A stretch of DNA of 64,000 nucleotides from Bin75 sp965200435 (lineage in GTDB: Bacteria > Nitrospirota > Nitrospiria > Nitrospirales > UBA8639). A program made the position numbers and the translations under genes. Within the stretch, counting starts at the first letter, position 1. The number at the start of each line of letters is the position of its first letter. The DNA is taken from the NCBI GenBank assembly GCA_965200435.1, contig OZ241337.1, positions 1,736,001 to 1,800,000 on the forward strand, given 5' to 3'. Below are positions 7,667 through 16,393 of the stretch, one piece after another. Below the pieces are notes generated by a model. The model did not search any database, was not told the origin of the DNA, and worked only from the letters and a program-made list of their open reading frames with translations.

Positions 7667-8937
7667 GAGGGCAGGCCGTACGCGTCGCGAACGATTTGAA
7701 TGGGATGTCGGGTCCCGTGTTTCGACGACGTCGCCCCGGCCTGATCGAGTTGCAGGGCCGAAAGAGGACAGTCCGACGCCACCAGCTCGGGTTCGCAATC
7801 GGCAATGGCGCGGACGGCCTTGCGGGCGATCTTCATCGAACGGTCGAAAAATTCCACCTTGGCGCTCCAGGAGCCATCGTGGCCGGAACACTTTTCAACC
7901 ATCTCGACCCGGGCGCCCGTCAGTTCCATGAGTTCTTTGGATTTAAACCCGATGTTCTGGTCACGTAAATGACAAGGAATCTGATACGCAACGCGCTGTG
8001 GCACGCGCTTGAACTCCGTGGACAACGCCCCGTCTTTCTTGAGCCGCATGAGATACTCGCAGACGTCGAACGTGCGTTCGGCCAACATGGTCATCTCGCG
8101 TGTCGGCACCAGATACGGATATTCCCGTTTGAACATGAGGCTGCAACTGGGGATGGGAACTACGAGGTCATATCCCTGTTGGAGATACGGCATGAACAAT
8201 CGCAAATGATGCGCGGCCGTCCGGACCATGGTCTCGGTATCCCCGAGATCAAAGGACGGCATGCTGCAACAGCGTTGTCCCTCCGGCACGACGACCTCCA
8301 CGTTATTCTTGAGGAGTACCTGAACCGTGGCTTTTCCGATATCGGTGGCCTGATAATTCACCAGGCAACTTGGGAACAGCACGACTTTGTGCTTGGGAAC
8401 CGCGGGTTTCAGGGCCGTGCCACGTTTGCGCCACCATCTGGGGAAGTTCTCCCGGGAAAAGGCGAGCACGCGCCGGTTCCGGTGCAGACCGATAACCGGC
8501 TCCAACAGGTTCCGGATCCACGGCGTCGAGAGCACCCGGTTGGTCAGCGAGGCCGTCATGCCTCCCAATTTCCCGATCAGGTCGGTTTTGATCAGCAGGC
8601 GATCGCGCCAGGAAGCCCCCTGTTCCTTGACCCGCTGCTTTTTCCATGCGGCCATCAGACGCGGAAAATCGATTTGGTAGTCATGGGGTGGAGTGTACGG
8701 ACAGTGGTTGTAACAGAGCTTACAGTAATAACATTCTTGTTCGACCTGTTCGTAATCCGTAGCGGCTAGGCGGGAGACATCGCTGTCGTGCTCGTCGATC
8801 CGGTCCAAGAGCGTATTGAAGGATGGACAGAGATTGAAACACCGGCGACAACCGTCGCAGACGTCGAACACGCGATTCGTCTCCTGGACGAGATCGTCTC
8901 GCGTCCAGTCAGGGGAAATAAGGTGAATGTTTTTCAA
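7663..8937 (-). CDS. GlpC/HdrD-like Fe-S oxidoreductase
   Basis: A 424-residue soluble protein with two ferredoxin-type 4Fe-4S motifs: CDGCRRCFNLCP (cysteines 27, 30, 33, 37) and CYYCKLCYNHCP (69, 72, 75, 79). Two CCG-type domains follow (GQRCCSMPSFDLGD, and PCHLRDQNIGF leading to KCSGHDGSW). This architecture is that of the anaerobic glycerol-3-phosphate dehydrogenase C subunit and heterodisulfide reductase D. The substrate here is unknown. It lies between rubrerythrin and DUF3501 in one operon, so it may pass electrons to rubrerythrin; this is inference. Its stop overlaps the DUF3501 start. Confidence 0.88.
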   Translation of the reverse strand: MKNIHLISPDWTRDDLVQETNRVFDVCDGCRRCFNLCPSFNTLLDRIDEHDSDVSRLAATDYEQVEQECYYCKLCYNHCPYTPPHDYQIDFPRLMAAWKKQRVKEQGASWRDRLLIKTDLIGKLGGMTASLTNRVLSTPWIRNLLEPVIGLHRNRRVLAFSRENFPRWWRKRGTALKPAVPKHKVVLFPSCLVNYQATDIGKATVQVLLKNNVEVVVPEGQRCCSMPSFDLGDTETMVRTAAHHLRLFMPYLQQGYDLVVPIPSCSLMFKREYPYLVPTREMTMLAERTFDVCEYLMRLKKDGALSTEFKRVPQRVAYQIPCHLRDQNIGFKSKELMELTGARVEMVEKCSGHDGSWSAKVEFFDRSMKIARKAVRAIADCEPELVASDCPLSALQLDQAGATSSKHGTRHPIQIVRDAYGLPS

Positions 8938-8961
8938 CGAAGGCCTTCTCTATTGCGAGAA

Positions 8962-9012
8962 AACCACGTAAGACGGATTCCGTCCGTCTTGCAGGATCCG
9001 CCTCACGTGGTT
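8962..9012 (-). other. Two-tier hairpin in the rubrerythrin-oxidoreductase gap
   Basis: Inner 8-bp stem AAGACGGA (8970-8977) / TCCGTCTT (8983-8990) with a 5-base loop, enclosed by AACCACGT (8962-8969) / ACGTGGTT (9005-9012). There is no clear T-run, so it looks more like an mRNA processing or stability structure than a terminator. Confidence 0.5.
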
Positions 9013-9028
9013 GTGCAGGAGGGCTGAT

Positions 9029-9457
9029 TCAGGCGTTGTTGAGAGATTCCAGGCCTTTGGTGAAACGATTGGCGTGGGAGCGTTCGGCCTTGGCCAGGGT
9101 CTCAAACCATTCCGCCAATTCTTCAAAGCCTTCGTCTCGCGCGGTTTTGGCCATGCCGGGGTACATTTGCGTGTACTCGTAGGTTTCACCTTCAATTGCC
9201 GCCTTGAGATTCGATTCGGTGTTCCCAATGGGTTCGCCCGTGGCGGGGTCCCCCACCTCTTTTAAAAAATCCAGGTGGCCGAAGGCATGACCGGTTTCGG
9301 CTTCGGACGTATCACGGAACAGGCCACCGATGTCGGGGTACCCTTCAATATCGGCGCGACGTGCAAAATACAGGTACCGCCGATTAGCCTGGGATTCTCC
9401 GGCAAAAGCGGCTTTCAGATTATCATGACTTTTGGTTCCCTTGAGACTTTGACTCAT
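9029..9457 (-). CDS. Rubrerythrin (ferritin-like domain only)
   Basis: A 142-residue diiron protein that reduces peroxide. The ferritin-like four-helix ligands are visible: AFAGESQANRRY, EAETGHAFGH, EGETYEY, and KAERSHANRF. The C-terminal rubredoxin domain of classical rubrerythrin is absent, so electrons must come from a separate partner. The adjacent Fe-S oxidoreductase is the obvious candidate. A GAGAGAAAA ribosome site precedes the ATG. First gene of the minus-strand operon with 7663-8937 and 7082-7666. Confidence 0.92.
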   Translation of the reverse strand: MSQSLKGTKSHDNLKAAFAGESQANRRYLYFARRADIEGYPDIGGLFRDTSEAETGHAFGHLDFLKEVGDPATGEPIGNTESNLKAAIEGETYEYTQMYPGMAKTARDEGFEELAEWFETLAKAERSHANRFTKGLESLNNA

Positions 9458-9590
9458 AGTTTTCTCTCTTTCATGAAAAACGTGGTAAAAAACGCCCCCT
9501 GATCTTCACCAGATCCAGCGACGATAGGGTTGCCTCTCGCTGACCGGATGAGTTCAACCCCGTGTGCTCTTTTTCAAGGTTGTCCGGTCA

Positions 9591-10457
9591 TTACCCTCCG
9601 ATGCTGAATGACCGCGTATACCCCAGGGAGACACCGACTTCGTCAACGTTGAAATCAAGTGGCACACGTGCCCGGTCAACCTTCGTTCCGTCACCCGACG
9701 TGTAATCAATGCTCCAACTGGAATATGAGATACGGACGTCAAAGCGATTCCTGCTGCTTCCGAACTCCAGGCCACCCCCGATGAGCCAGGGGACGACACT
9801 GCGGCTGTCTCGGGTCACGCCGCGAATGGCATGCGAGCCACTGCCGAAATTATCATAAGTGCTTTCAAAGGTTGCGTCCAGCCACTTCACGCCGGAAATC
9901 AGGTAGATGGAGCGGCCTGCACCCAGGAAGGCCAAACCCTGGGGCACGTATCCTACTCGTGCGTTGAACCCGATGCTGTGGTTCTTTTCTACGGACCATG
10001 CTCCGGGAAAGACGTGTTCCGGTTTGATGCCCTTCTCGTCATCCAAGAGGCGATCCTGATGTGTTCCGGTCCCCTCAAAAAAGCCTTGCACCTTATTGGA
10101 GTAAACCGATCCTTCGACCTCGCCGGAAAGATAGACCCGGTCGGATAGGAACGTGCGATATCCCACATGAGCCATGAATGCGTTGAATCCGTCTTCGGCG
10201 CTATTCTCGGCTGTCATGGAACTTCCATTGGGATGGCGCTCACGGACACCTGCGACATTCGCGTTGTAGTGTACGCTTTTGACCTGTTCTGCGGTGGAAA
10301 GCTCATGTCCGAACCTGATTCCTATAAACCCACCTTCCGTGTCGCGTGCCGAAGTCGCAAACGCCATGGCGGGAAGGATTCCCGCCACTATCGCGATAAA
10401 GCCCAAAAAACAGAATGTTTCAGGGCACAACCAGCGTCCCATGGAACGACTTTTCAT
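9591..10457 (-). CDS. Probable outer-membrane beta-barrel protein
   Basis: A protein of about 288 residues with an N-terminal signal sequence (LGFIAIVAGILPAMAFA), many alternating hydrophobic/aromatic strands, and a C-terminal strand ending YTRSFSIGG. It resembles small 8-stranded outer-membrane barrels (OmpA/OmpW-like) but no specific family is recognised. The start at 10457 gives a proper signal peptide with an AAGGGG site upstream; a TTG at 10487 is less likely. Function unknown. Confidence 0.65.
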   Translation of the reverse strand: MKSRSMGRWLCPETFCFLGFIAIVAGILPAMAFATSARDTEGGFIGIRFGHELSTAEQVKSVHYNANVAGVRERHPNGSSMTAENSAEDGFNAFMAHVGYRTFLSDRVYLSGEVEGSVYSNKVQGFFEGTGTHQDRLLDDEKGIKPEHVFPGAWSVEKNHSIGFNARVGYVPQGLAFLGAGRSIYLISGVKWLDATFESTYDNFGSGSHAIRGVTRDSRSVVPWLIGGGLEFGSSRNRFDVRISYSSWSIDYTSGDGTKVDRARVPLDFNVDEVGVSLGYTRSFSIGG

Positions 10458-10519
10458 ACCAAGAAGATGTCCCCTTGACCAAAACAATTGCGAGCCTGGC
10501 CATCTTGGCTGGTGGTTCG

Positions 10520-10999
10520 TTAAAACAGACCGGATGCATGACCGGATGATGCCATGAAGAACAACATGGGAATGGAAAGCATCGTGTTGGTCCGTGAAGC
10601 CAAAAGGGCAATACGGGCGGACTGTTTCTTCTCATCGGCGGTGGCTTTTTTCAATCCCAGCACTTTCTGCTGGTTGGGCCAGATAATGCCCCAGACGTTA
10701 AAGAGCATGATGGTTCCCAGCCATGCCCCCATCCCGATGATGGCGTCCTGGCCCTGTAGGGCAAACGCCGACCCGAATCGCTCCTGGTTCATCAGGAGCA
10801 TGGCCCCAAACAGCCACGTGGCCAGAGCCCCCCAACGGAACCACCACAGGGCGTTTGGCACCAAGTGTTGAAATGCCTGTGCTTTGGTTTCCGGGGTGAC
10901 TTTTCCCAGAAAAGGGACTTGAATGAAATTAAAATAATACAGAATGCCGATCCAGGTGATACCTGCCAGAAAATGTCCCCATGCCAATAAGGTTTCCAT
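10520..10999 (-). CDS. PuuD-like (Urate_ox_N) membrane protein
   Basis: A 159-residue protein with about four membrane helices that resembles the membrane domain of PuuD-type urate hydroxylase. Shared features are GHFLAGITWIGILYYFNF near the N-terminus and ALWWFRWGALATW in the second helix. The cytochrome c domain of true PuuD is missing and no purine genes are nearby, so urate oxidation should not be assumed. Conserved histidines near 9 and 45 could bind heme. The ribosome site AAGAGGATAGAG precedes the ATG. A 29-residue membrane peptide gene lies 49 bases upstream on the same strand. Confidence 0.7.
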   Translation of the reverse strand: METLLAWGHFLAGITWIGILYYFNFIQVPFLGKVTPETKAQAFQHLVPNALWWFRWGALATWLFGAMLLMNQERFGSAFALQGQDAIIGMGAWLGTIMLFNVWGIIWPNQQKVLGLKKATADEKKQSARIALLASRTNTMLSIPMLFFMASSGHASGLF

Positions 11000-11048
11000 C
11001 TCTATCCTCTTTGGGTTGAGTTCAGGTCAGTGGAAAGTCCATAGAAAA

Positions 11049-11138
11049 CTAGACAAGCATTTTCACGACAACATACAGAATGACAGTCAGCACGAATCCA
11101 GAGGTTATCGTTCCGGGGATCGAGTCGAGTGGATTCAT
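11049..11138 (-). CDS. 29-residue single-span membrane peptide
   Basis: A small open frame with an excellent ribosome site (AAAGGAGGATACC before ATG). The peptide starts MNPLDSIPGTITSG, has one hydrophobic helix (FVLTVILYVVV) and ends KMLV. Its size and single helix resemble the tiny accessory subunits of respiratory membrane complexes. It is co-oriented with, and 49 bases upstream of, the PuuD-like membrane gene, so the two are probably co-transcribed and may interact. IS copy 1 lies about 130 bases upstream. No family is recognised. Confidence 0.7.
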   Translation of the reverse strand: MNPLDSIPGTITSGFVLTVILYVVVKMLV

Positions 11139-11239
11139 GGTATCCTCCTTTATATTGGGCGATTTTTGTCTAAACGGAAGGGCTTTCCTCGTTGCAGAGG
11201 GGATAAGCCGGCGCCTCGTTGGCTCGCAATTACCCTATC

Positions 11240-12304
11240 CTATTCCATGGGCAGACTGCAAGCGAGTGTATGGGGCCACCACATTTGGCACTCGGGTTGG
11301 TGGTGAATCAGGGATTGTACCGGAGATTGCCGCCCAAGGCTATGGTGGGGCAACACGGTATTGTAGGCCAGCAACCAATCGGCCAGTTTCCGGTGAAAGG
11401 CCGCCAAATCGTCGAACAGCAGATCCTCGTGGTAGTCCACGAAGGTCTCTTGCAGGGTGCGATTGAACCGTTCCGCATGCGCATTCATTTTCGGGGATCG
11501 GGGATACGTCCACCAGTGGGTGATGCCGCGTTCATCGAGCCGGTGCTGGAAATGCCCCTGGAACTCCGGGCCGTTATCGGAGGGGAGGACCCGGGGTGGG
11601 GCCGGGAGCAACGCACAGAGTGCATCGAGGGCGTGGGTGGCATGGCGGCTGGAGGCGGTGGCGGTGGCCACAGCGAAGGCGAAGCGACTGCAGGGATCGA
11701 TGAAGGTGAATAGGTAGCGGCGGAGTCCGGCGTGGAGCCGCACAACGGGATCGCCGGCCAAGACCGCCAGGGGCGGGGCGGGGCGGGGCCGGGGCGGGCG
11801 GGATTTCCGGCGCCGTGTCCGGGGTTTGGGCCGGCCCCGGGCATCCAGGCGGCTCGGCGTGTGCCGCATCCGGTCCGGGGCGCGGGCGATCAGGCGCCCG
11901 ATGGTGGAGACCCTGGGGAGGGCTAGCCCGTGCTGCGCACACCACGGCCGGAGCAGGACGTGCAGCTTGACCTTGCCGAGGTTGGGATACGTGGTGCGCA
12001 GCCGCCGGATCTCCTGGCTTAGGGCAGGCGGCCACAGGGCCTGCCGGCGGCGGTGGGGGGCCCTGGAGCGGACGGCCAACGCCTGCGGGTCCCCGCCAGC
12101 TTGGGCGAGCGCCCGCTGCCAGCGAGAAAGCGTCCGGCGGCTGACGCCAAAGGCCTCATAGGTCGCCGGCCGGCCGTACCGGGCGCAAAAGTGCAGAATC
12201 TTGAGTCGGTGGTGGGCTTCGTGGGGTATCATGTCCCAACGATGCCCGACTTGCGTTAGTCGAGAAAACCCCCTGATGCGATAGCCGACATGGTGGATCT
12301 GCAT
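11240..12304 (-). CDS. IS481-like transposase, copy 1
   Basis: DDE transposase of about 354 residues. It has an N-terminal helix-turn-helix (FGVSRRTLSRWQRAL), a basic Pro/Arg linker, and an rve integrase core with FIDPCSRFAFAV, LPSDNGPEFQGHF and HAERFNRTLQE as the catalytic D/E region. The ATG at 12304 has the ribosome site AGGAGGAGG. The reading frame has no stop inside the element. It crosses the IS end and stops in flanking DNA at 11240, adding LACSLPME to the protein. Confidence 0.88.
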   Translation of the reverse strand: MQIHHVGYRIRGFSRLTQVGHRWDMIPHEAHHRLKILHFCARYGRPATYEAFGVSRRTLSRWQRALAQAGGDPQALAVRSRAPHRRRQALWPPALSQEIRRLRTTYPNLGKVKLHVLLRPWCAQHGLALPRVSTIGRLIARAPDRMRHTPSRLDARGRPKPRTRRRKSRPPRPRPAPPLAVLAGDPVVRLHAGLRRYLFTFIDPCSRFAFAVATATASSRHATHALDALCALLPAPPRVLPSDNGPEFQGHFQHRLDERGITHWWTYPRSPKMNAHAERFNRTLQETFVDYHEDLLFDDLAAFHRKLADWLLAYNTVLPHHSLGRQSPVQSLIHHQPECQMWWPHTLACSLPME

Positions 12305-12353
12305 GGCTCCTCCTCCTGTGTCGAGGAGTGCCAAATGTTTCTGAACTTATACA
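11267..12353 (-). mobile_element. IS481-like insertion sequence, copy 1 (1087 bp)
   Basis: Complete element with ends TGTA...TACA. Left end TGTATGGGGCCACCAC and right end (read inward) TGTATAAGTTCAG share TGTAT, GT.CA and an inner GGCACTC block. It is flanked by the 5-bp duplication GCGAG (11262-11266 and 12354-12358). It is identical in length to copies at 39653 and 45614 but more diverged, especially in the transposase N-terminal third. Confidence 0.9.
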
Positions 12354-12431
12354 GCGAGCGGGTTCTGTTTGAGGCCCTTCTCATTCCCGCTCCCCATCGT
12401 GGAAGAGAGCTGGGATGAGGGGGAAGGAGGC

Positions 12432-12590
12432 TTAGGGAACCTCTGATGTAGTGTGATAGCGGGATGCAGGGCAAAGCGTCCCGGAGCGAAACCCGAAGCT
12501 TATCATAGAGATATTAGAGATAGGTGAGGGTTGAGCGAGGACACAACGTAGCCATGCGCCCGATAGTGCACTACATCAGAGGTTCCTTAG
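12432..12590. repeat. MITE copy A with TTAG target duplication
   Basis: A 151-bp non-coding element from GGAACCTCTGATGTAGTG (12436) to its inverted copy ending GGTTCC (12586), flanked by TTAG at 12432-12435 and 12587-12590. The TIRs plus a 4-bp YTAR-type duplication suggest mobilisation by an IS5-group transposase. Relative to the 142-bp copies it carries a 9-base insertion. The right-hand TTAG contains, on the minus strand, the TAA stop of the SagB-type gene. Confidence 0.88.
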
Positions 12591-14365
12591 ATTTCCTCAC
12601 TTCTCTGGCGTTGGCTCAGTTCGCCGTAAGGAGGCAGGGTCGTGAGGCGATGATCGTCAACGGCTCCGCCGACGGTGAAGTGATACAGGGATTGAAAGGA
12701 CGTGTCGGGATACCATCCAAGCACGCGATGCATGGGATCATCGAAAAAACACCCAATGCCGGTGGCGCGGACACCGGCTGCTTCCGCTTCGAGATACAGC
12801 ACCTGACCGATGAGGCCGCTCTCCCAAAACAGGCGTTTATAAAACCACGGTCCATGTCGCTCCAACGACGCCTCAAATTCCGCAATCATACCTAGTGAAA
12901 ATGCACTGGCGCCGGCGATTTCCTGGTGGCAACTTAACTGCATGGCAATGCGTTGAGCATTCCCGCTTTCCAACAGGTAGAGTGGAAGCGATCCTGGGCA
13001 ATATTCGGGCACGGTCCAGGCAAATTGTCGATGCATGGCTTGTTGCAAGGTGGCCTTGAGATCTGGGGCAGGGGTTCGCAAGAGCATATAGATGCCGGGC
13101 AGGAGGCCGTCGACCCGGTGGACAAAAAGCGCCAAGTGAATGGCAGGATCCCACGAGAGCGCATCCCACGGCATGGGTCGTTGTGCGACCGGTCGATCAG
13201 GGTAAGGCATGACGCGCTCCAGCATCGCGAAAAACTGTTGTGCGGAAATTGACGTTGTTCCGTCAAACGCCACGGCGCTCCGTCGTTGATGAATGATCCG
13301 GTGTGCGGAACCCAAGTCTGGCCGAGGCCGAGAGGGAGACGTTCGTTCCGCTCTATCCTCTTCCGGGATCAGGGCAGGGGAGAAGGACAATCGAAGCGCT
13401 GACGATTCCATCGAGGGTTTCCATGAGGCCTTGGTCACGCTCTCGATGACTTCCCAGGGAATGGGGTTGTCACGGCTCAACCTGTTTGCCTTGCCTTGCC
13501 AGTTTTCCGGTTCCCAATGTTTGAGTATGGCTTGATCGAGGGCGAGCGGCAAGGGTGTTTTTTGTTTCCCTCCTGTGCAAGGATGGGATAGGGGAGGGAG
13601 AACAGTTGGCACGGGACAGACCACGCACATCAGTTCGGGAAATTCGGGTTCGGCGCGTTCAAATTCATGCAGCCGGTTCAAGCCAAGAACGGTCCCAAGC
13701 GTTTGGTCATCGAGCCCGGTGAGCAAAAAACCCCTCCACCCGAGCACGGCGCCCGCAATCCGAAGCGCGCCCAGCGCATGGCCGACGTCGTGCTGGCAAT
13801 AGCGAAACGCCCGTTCCCCATACTTCCAGGCTTCCCGCCAATGGATCGAACTCAGTCCGATGAAAAAGGATTGCGTGGGAAAGGGTTCAAGAAGCCTCTC
13901 TATCGCCGTGTTCGACCCGTGCCACCGGTGCTCCAAGCCGTGTTCTTTGGGCGCATAGTGGTACAGCCCTGGTTTCAACGGAAGACCGGCCGTGTCTTTG
14001 ATCAGCAGATAGCCTTCCGTGGGATGCAGGTTGCCGCTGGACGGATTGCTGCGTAACGCCCAGCGATTTCCCCCGTAGGCTTTCCACGCCGTGATAGAAA
14101 GGCCATATTCGAAAAATCGGGACAGACTGTTCAGGTTCAAGGGTTGAGGCGAAACCGGTTGGGAGGAAAAGAGTGATTCATAAGAAGGGGCAACGGGATC
14201 ATCGCTAGCTGCCAGTAGCGGCAATTCGTGGAGCGTCGCGCCTTCGTACCGCCGAAACGGGTCGGGCTGGTTGGCCCAGTCCATATACCCCAAGGCGCGG
14301 GCATACCGGTTGAAGTCATGCTTTGTTTGCTCATGGTAGTGTTTCACGACTTCGAGGGGATTCAT
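12587..14365 (-). CDS. SagB/ThcOx-type tandem nitroreductase family protein
   Basis: A 592-residue protein with two nitroreductase-fold modules, as in stand-alone SagB-type dehydrogenases. The N-terminal half shows LNLNSLSRFFEYGLSIT, the FMN-side RSNPSSGNLHPTEGYLL and YCQHDVGHALGAL. The C-terminal half shows IHQRRSAVAFDG, CHQEIAGASAFSLGM and AEAAGVRATGIGCFFDD. SagB enzymes oxidise azolines in peptide natural products, but no cyclodehydratase or precursor peptide is seen here, so the substrate is unknown. It lies 95 bases downstream of parE. Its TAA stop lies within the target duplication of MITE copy A. Confidence 0.85.
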   Translation of the reverse strand: MNPLEVVKHYHEQTKHDFNRYARALGYMDWANQPDPFRRYEGATLHELPLLAASDDPVAPSYESLFSSQPVSPQPLNLNSLSRFFEYGLSITAWKAYGGNRWALRSNPSSGNLHPTEGYLLIKDTAGLPLKPGLYHYAPKEHGLEHRWHGSNTAIERLLEPFPTQSFFIGLSSIHWREAWKYGERAFRYCQHDVGHALGALRIAGAVLGWRGFLLTGLDDQTLGTVLGLNRLHEFERAEPEFPELMCVVCPVPTVLPPLSHPCTGGKQKTPLPLALDQAILKHWEPENWQGKANRLSRDNPIPWEVIESVTKASWKPSMESSALRLSFSPALIPEEDRAERTSPSRPRPDLGSAHRIIHQRRSAVAFDGTTSISAQQFFAMLERVMPYPDRPVAQRPMPWDALSWDPAIHLALFVHRVDGLLPGIYMLLRTPAPDLKATLQQAMHRQFAWTVPEYCPGSLPLYLLESGNAQRIAMQLSCHQEIAGASAFSLGMIAEFEASLERHGPWFYKRLFWESGLIGQVLYLEAEAAGVRATGIGCFFDDPMHRVLGWYPDTSFQSLYHFTVGGAVDDHRLTTLPPYGELSQRQRSEEI

Positions 14366-14460
14366 CGGACGTGGATTCTACCGTCTCGCGCGTCCTGGGA
14401 CAAAGTGCCGTGGACGCCTCTCGGGTCATCGTCCCGCCTCCAAGCCAGGACGCCGTGCCG

Positions 14461-16392
14461 CTACACGTCCAAATTGTCGGCGAGGACGGCATTCGCCATA
14501 AGAAACTCATATCGAGCTTCGGGACGCTTGCCCATGAGATCGTGGAAGGTCCGGTCGGTGTCGAGTTCATTGTGAATCTCGACCTTGAGGAGCCGGCGTG
14601 TGGTAAGATCGAGGGTCGTCTCTTTGAGTTGTTGGGGAAACATTTCACCGAGGCCCTTGAATCGGCTGATGACCGGTGTTTTGCCACGGGCTTCGCCCAG
14701 AATGCGTGCTTTCTCTTCATCCGACCCGGCCCAATGCACGGCTTTGCCGATCTCGATGCGGTATAACGGCGGTTGGGCAATATAGACGTGCCCTTGCTTG
14801 ATCAGTTCGGGGACGTGCCGGAAAAAGAAGGTGAGCAGCAATGTGCTGATATGGTAGCCGTCCACGTCAGCGTCCATGAGCAAAATGATTTTGTGGTAGC
14901 GCAACTTCTTCAGATCGAACTCCCGTCCGATCCCACAGCCCAGGACTTTCACCATGTCGGTCAACTCTTTGTTCTCGACCACCTTGCCAAGGGTGAGGTC
15001 CTCGGTATTCAGCACCTTGCCCCGAATCGGGAAAACCGCCTGGGTTTTCAAATCACGCCCTTGCTTGGCGGTTCCTCCGGCGGAATCACCCTCAACCACG
15101 AACAACTCGCTGAGTTCAGGGTCTGTACTTTGGCAATCCGCCAGCTTGCCGGGCAAATTCAAGCGATGGCTCACCGCGGATTTTCGGATGACGGCTTTCG
15201 ATGCCTCACGGGAGGCTTCCCTCGCGCGAGCCGCCAGAATCATACGACCGACCAGGGTTTCGGCAATGCTTTGATTTTCGTGCAAAAAATTTTCCAGGGA
15301 CGGGCGTAGCGCGTTGTCCATGAGCCCTTGGACCTCGGGATTATTGAGCCGTTCTTTGGTCTGCCCCTGAAATTGCGGGTTCAGGATGAACACGCTCAAG
15401 ACGCAGGCTAGTCCTTCCCGGATATCTTCCGCCTGAAGGTTGAGCCCTTTCGGCGTGAGTTGGTGGGTATCGATATAATGCCGCACGGCTTTCACGATGC
15501 CGGTGCGCAGTCCTGATTCATGGGTGCCACCATTCGGCGTCGCCACGCCGTTGACGTAACTCCTGATGAATTCCGCGGGTTCATCCGTCCATTGCAGAGC
15601 GACTTCCATGGCGAAGCCGTTGTCCTGCGTTACGGCTTTGTCATCGTTACGTAAGCGGCGTTCCAGATAAAACACGAAGTCAGCGGTGGGTTTCCGTCCG
15701 CGGTCCCTCACGAGCTTGGTGAGGTATTCTTCAACGCCCTGTTCATGGACAAAGTCGTGCGTGTGCTGCCCGTCCTTGAAGGTGATGTTGAGTCCTTTGT
15801 GAAGGTAGGATTTGGCCTCGAGGGTGTGCTGCAACAGCGTGGCGTCGAAGGTCGTCTGTTTTCCGAAAATCAGCGGGTCCGGACGAAAGTACACCGACGT
15901 GCCCGTGCCTCGCACCGCGTTTCCCTTTGTGACCGGTCCCAGGGGTTTGCCGGCCTGATACCGTTGTCGCCACTCGTATCCGTGCCGTTTGACGGTGACC
16001 TCCACGTGGTTGGATAGGGCATTGACCACCGAGGCACCGACCCCGTGCAAGCCGCCAGAATGGATGTAGCTGCCGGTTTCGAATTTTCCGCCGGCGTGGA
16101 GTGTCGTCATGATGATTTCAAGCGCCGACTTTTTATAGTGCTTATGTTGGTCCACCGGAATGCCGCGTCCGTTGTCAGTCACGCGGATGCCGTCACCGGT
16201 CTTATCGAGTTCGACCGTGATCGTTGTCGCGTACCCGTTGATCACCTCGTCGATGGCGTTATCCAGAATTTCCCACACCAGATGGTGCAAGCCGATCTTG
16301 TCCGTCCCCCCGATGTACATCGCCGGTCGCCGGCGAACCGGATCAATCCCTTCCAAAACAAGAATCTCGCTCGCGTCGTATTTGGTGGTCAT
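14461..16392 (-). CDS. parE: DNA topoisomerase IV subunit B (type IIA ATPase)
   Basis: A 643-residue GyrB/ParE homolog. It has the GHKL ATPase part (VWEILDNAIDEVINGYA, DNGRGIPVD, GGLHGVGASVVNALS), the transducer segment, and the Toprim domain (ELFVVEGDSAGGTAKQGRD, LMDADVDGYHI). The length and the partner subunit at 21630 favour topoisomerase IV over gyrase, but the subtype is inferred. The start at 16392 is set by the usual MTTKYDASEILVLEGIDPVRRRP beginning split by the ATPase fold; the longer frame enters the preceding gene. That upstream gene (Res) stops 1 base before this ATG, so parE translation may depend on it. Confidence 0.9.
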   Translation of the reverse strand: MTTKYDASEILVLEGIDPVRRRPAMYIGGTDKIGLHHLVWEILDNAIDEVINGYATTITVELDKTGDGIRVTDNGRGIPVDQHKHYKKSALEIIMTTLHAGGKFETGSYIHSGGLHGVGASVVNALSNHVEVTVKRHGYEWRQRYQAGKPLGPVTKGNAVRGTGTSVYFRPDPLIFGKQTTFDATLLQHTLEAKSYLHKGLNITFKDGQHTHDFVHEQGVEEYLTKLVRDRGRKPTADFVFYLERRLRNDDKAVTQDNGFAMEVALQWTDEPAEFIRSYVNGVATPNGGTHESGLRTGIVKAVRHYIDTHQLTPKGLNLQAEDIREGLACVLSVFILNPQFQGQTKERLNNPEVQGLMDNALRPSLENFLHENQSIAETLVGRMILAARAREASREASKAVIRKSAVSHRLNLPGKLADCQSTDPELSELFVVEGDSAGGTAKQGRDLKTQAVFPIRGKVLNTEDLTLGKVVENKELTDMVKVLGCGIGREFDLKKLRYHKIILLMDADVDGYHISTLLLTFFFRHVPELIKQGHVYIAQPPLYRIEIGKAVHWAGSDEEKARILGEARGKTPVISRFKGLGEMFPQQLKETTLDLTTRRLLKVEIHNELDTDRTFHDLMGKRPEARYEFLMANAVLADNLDV

Positions 16393-16393
16393 A

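Noticed and set aside
10520..10999. Firm naming as urate hydroxylase
   Set aside because: Only the membrane part resembles PuuD; the cytochrome domain and purine neighbours are absent.
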